From positions 1-21,066 of the forward strand of contig DATDMG010000220.1 of NCBI GenBank assembly GCA_036518955.1: a stretch of 21,066 bases of DNA, in the 5' to 3' direction. Source of the DNA: DATDMG01 sp036518955 (GTDB lineage: Bacteria > Actinomycetota > Actinomycetes > Actinomycetales > Kineosporiaceae). The position numbers were made by a program, and so were the translations under genes. The notes under the pieces were generated by a model that did not search any database, was not told where the DNA came from, and worked only from the letters and a program-made list of their open reading frames with translations. Positions 20,712 through 21,066 of the stretch are shown piece after piece; positions within the stretch are counted from its first letter, which is position 1, and each line of letters starts with the position of its first letter.

Positions 20712-21066
20712 TCACCCGGAGCCCAGCACCTTCAGGGCGTGCGCCAGGTCGGGCGGGTAAGAGCTGGTGAACTCCACCCACTCGTCGGTTCCCGGGTGGA
20801 CGAACGACAGCCGGACCGCGTGCAACCATTGCCGGGTGAGCCCCAGCCGGGCCGCCAGGGTCGGGTCGGCGCCGTAGGTCGAGTCCCCGACGCACGGGTG
20901 CCGGAGCGCGGCGAAGTGCACCCGGATCTGGTGGGTACGCCCCGTCTCCAGCCGTACGTCGACCAGGCTCGCCGCCGGGAACGCCTCCATGGTGTCGTAG
21001 TGGGTGACGCTCGGCTTGCCGCCGGAGACCACCGCCCAGCGGTAGTCGTGGTGCGGGTGCCGGTCG
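20712..21066 (-). CDS. RluA/RluD-family pseudouridine synthase (3' part)
   Basis: The last 117 or so residues of a 23S rRNA pseudouridine synthase; the gene continues past the window edge. The visible part begins DRHPHHDYRWAVVSGGKPSVTHYDTMEAF and contains the conserved C-terminal block RLETGRTHQIRVHFAALRHPCVGDSTYGA and then QWLHAVRLSFVHP, typical of RluD-type enzymes. The catalytic HRLD aspartate lies outside. An internal GTG at 21030-21032 is not the real start, since conserved sequence runs on upstream to the edge. In other bacteria the gene often follows lspA. It reads in the same direction as the CopC-CopD gene, 124 bp away, but that gene has its own promoter. Confidence 0.93.
   Translation of the reverse strand, partial: DRHPHHDYRWAVVSGGKPSVTHYDTMEAFPAASLVDVRLETGRTHQIRVHFAALRHPCVGDSTYGADPTLAARLGLTRQWLHAVRLSFVHPGTDEWVEFTSSYPPDLAHALKVLGSG

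Overview
The window is a 21 kb piece of a very GC-rich chromosome. Gene content, conserved order and protein sequences point to an actinomycete (Actinomycetota), most likely a Pseudonocardiales-type organism; the genus cannot be fixed from the sequence alone. Support includes a PriA-type HisA, a PHP-containing DnaE1, GTG starts with leaderless-looking promoters, and the order his genes - priA - sseB-like - infC-rpmI-rplT. Almost every gene ends in TGA; the only TAG stops seen are at the end of infC and, unexpectedly, inside rplT.

Region 1 (1-1806, minus strand) is the infC-rpmI-rplT translation operon. infC has a long, hairpin-rich leader and probably an ATC start codon. rplT carries an in-frame amber codon after residue 83, although the remaining 43 codons of a normal L20 follow in frame.

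Region 2 (1807-9792, minus strand) holds an MFS transporter, an SseB-like gene, priA (hisA/trpF), a small basic membrane protein, hisH, hisB, hisC, a proline-rich DUF4190-like membrane protein and hisD. Short overlaps (GTGA, TGATG, ATGA) couple priA/sseB, hisB/hisH and hisC/hisB. hisC and hisD each have a TANNNT box exactly 6 nt before a GTG start, which suggests leaderless mRNAs.

Region 3 (9793-11890, plus strand) holds a short YtrA-type GntR regulator ending in a 13-bp terminator stem, a LON substrate-binding-domain protein, and a YbaK-type Cys-tRNA(Pro) deacylase.

Region 4 (11891-15861, minus strand) is dnaE followed by an overlapping small membrane-protein gene. dnaE is preceded by a long bulged hairpin (15915-15970). 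Divergent from it lies a two-gene plus-strand operon (16186-18485) encoding an SPFH-GYF protein and a double zinc-ribbon membrane protein, resembling the YdjI/YdjG part of the Bacillus PspA membrane-stress system but without PspA in view.

Region 5 (18486-21066, minus strand) holds a large CopC-CopD fusion membrane protein and the 3' part of an RluA/RluD-type pseudouridine synthase. The CopC-like domain lacks the usual copper ligands, and a near-consensus DtxR/IdeR iron box overlaps the promoter. This suggests an iron-regulated rather than copper-regulated role and is the most promising lead in the window. No mobile elements, CRISPR arrays, tRNAs or rRNAs were seen; most of the window is core genome.
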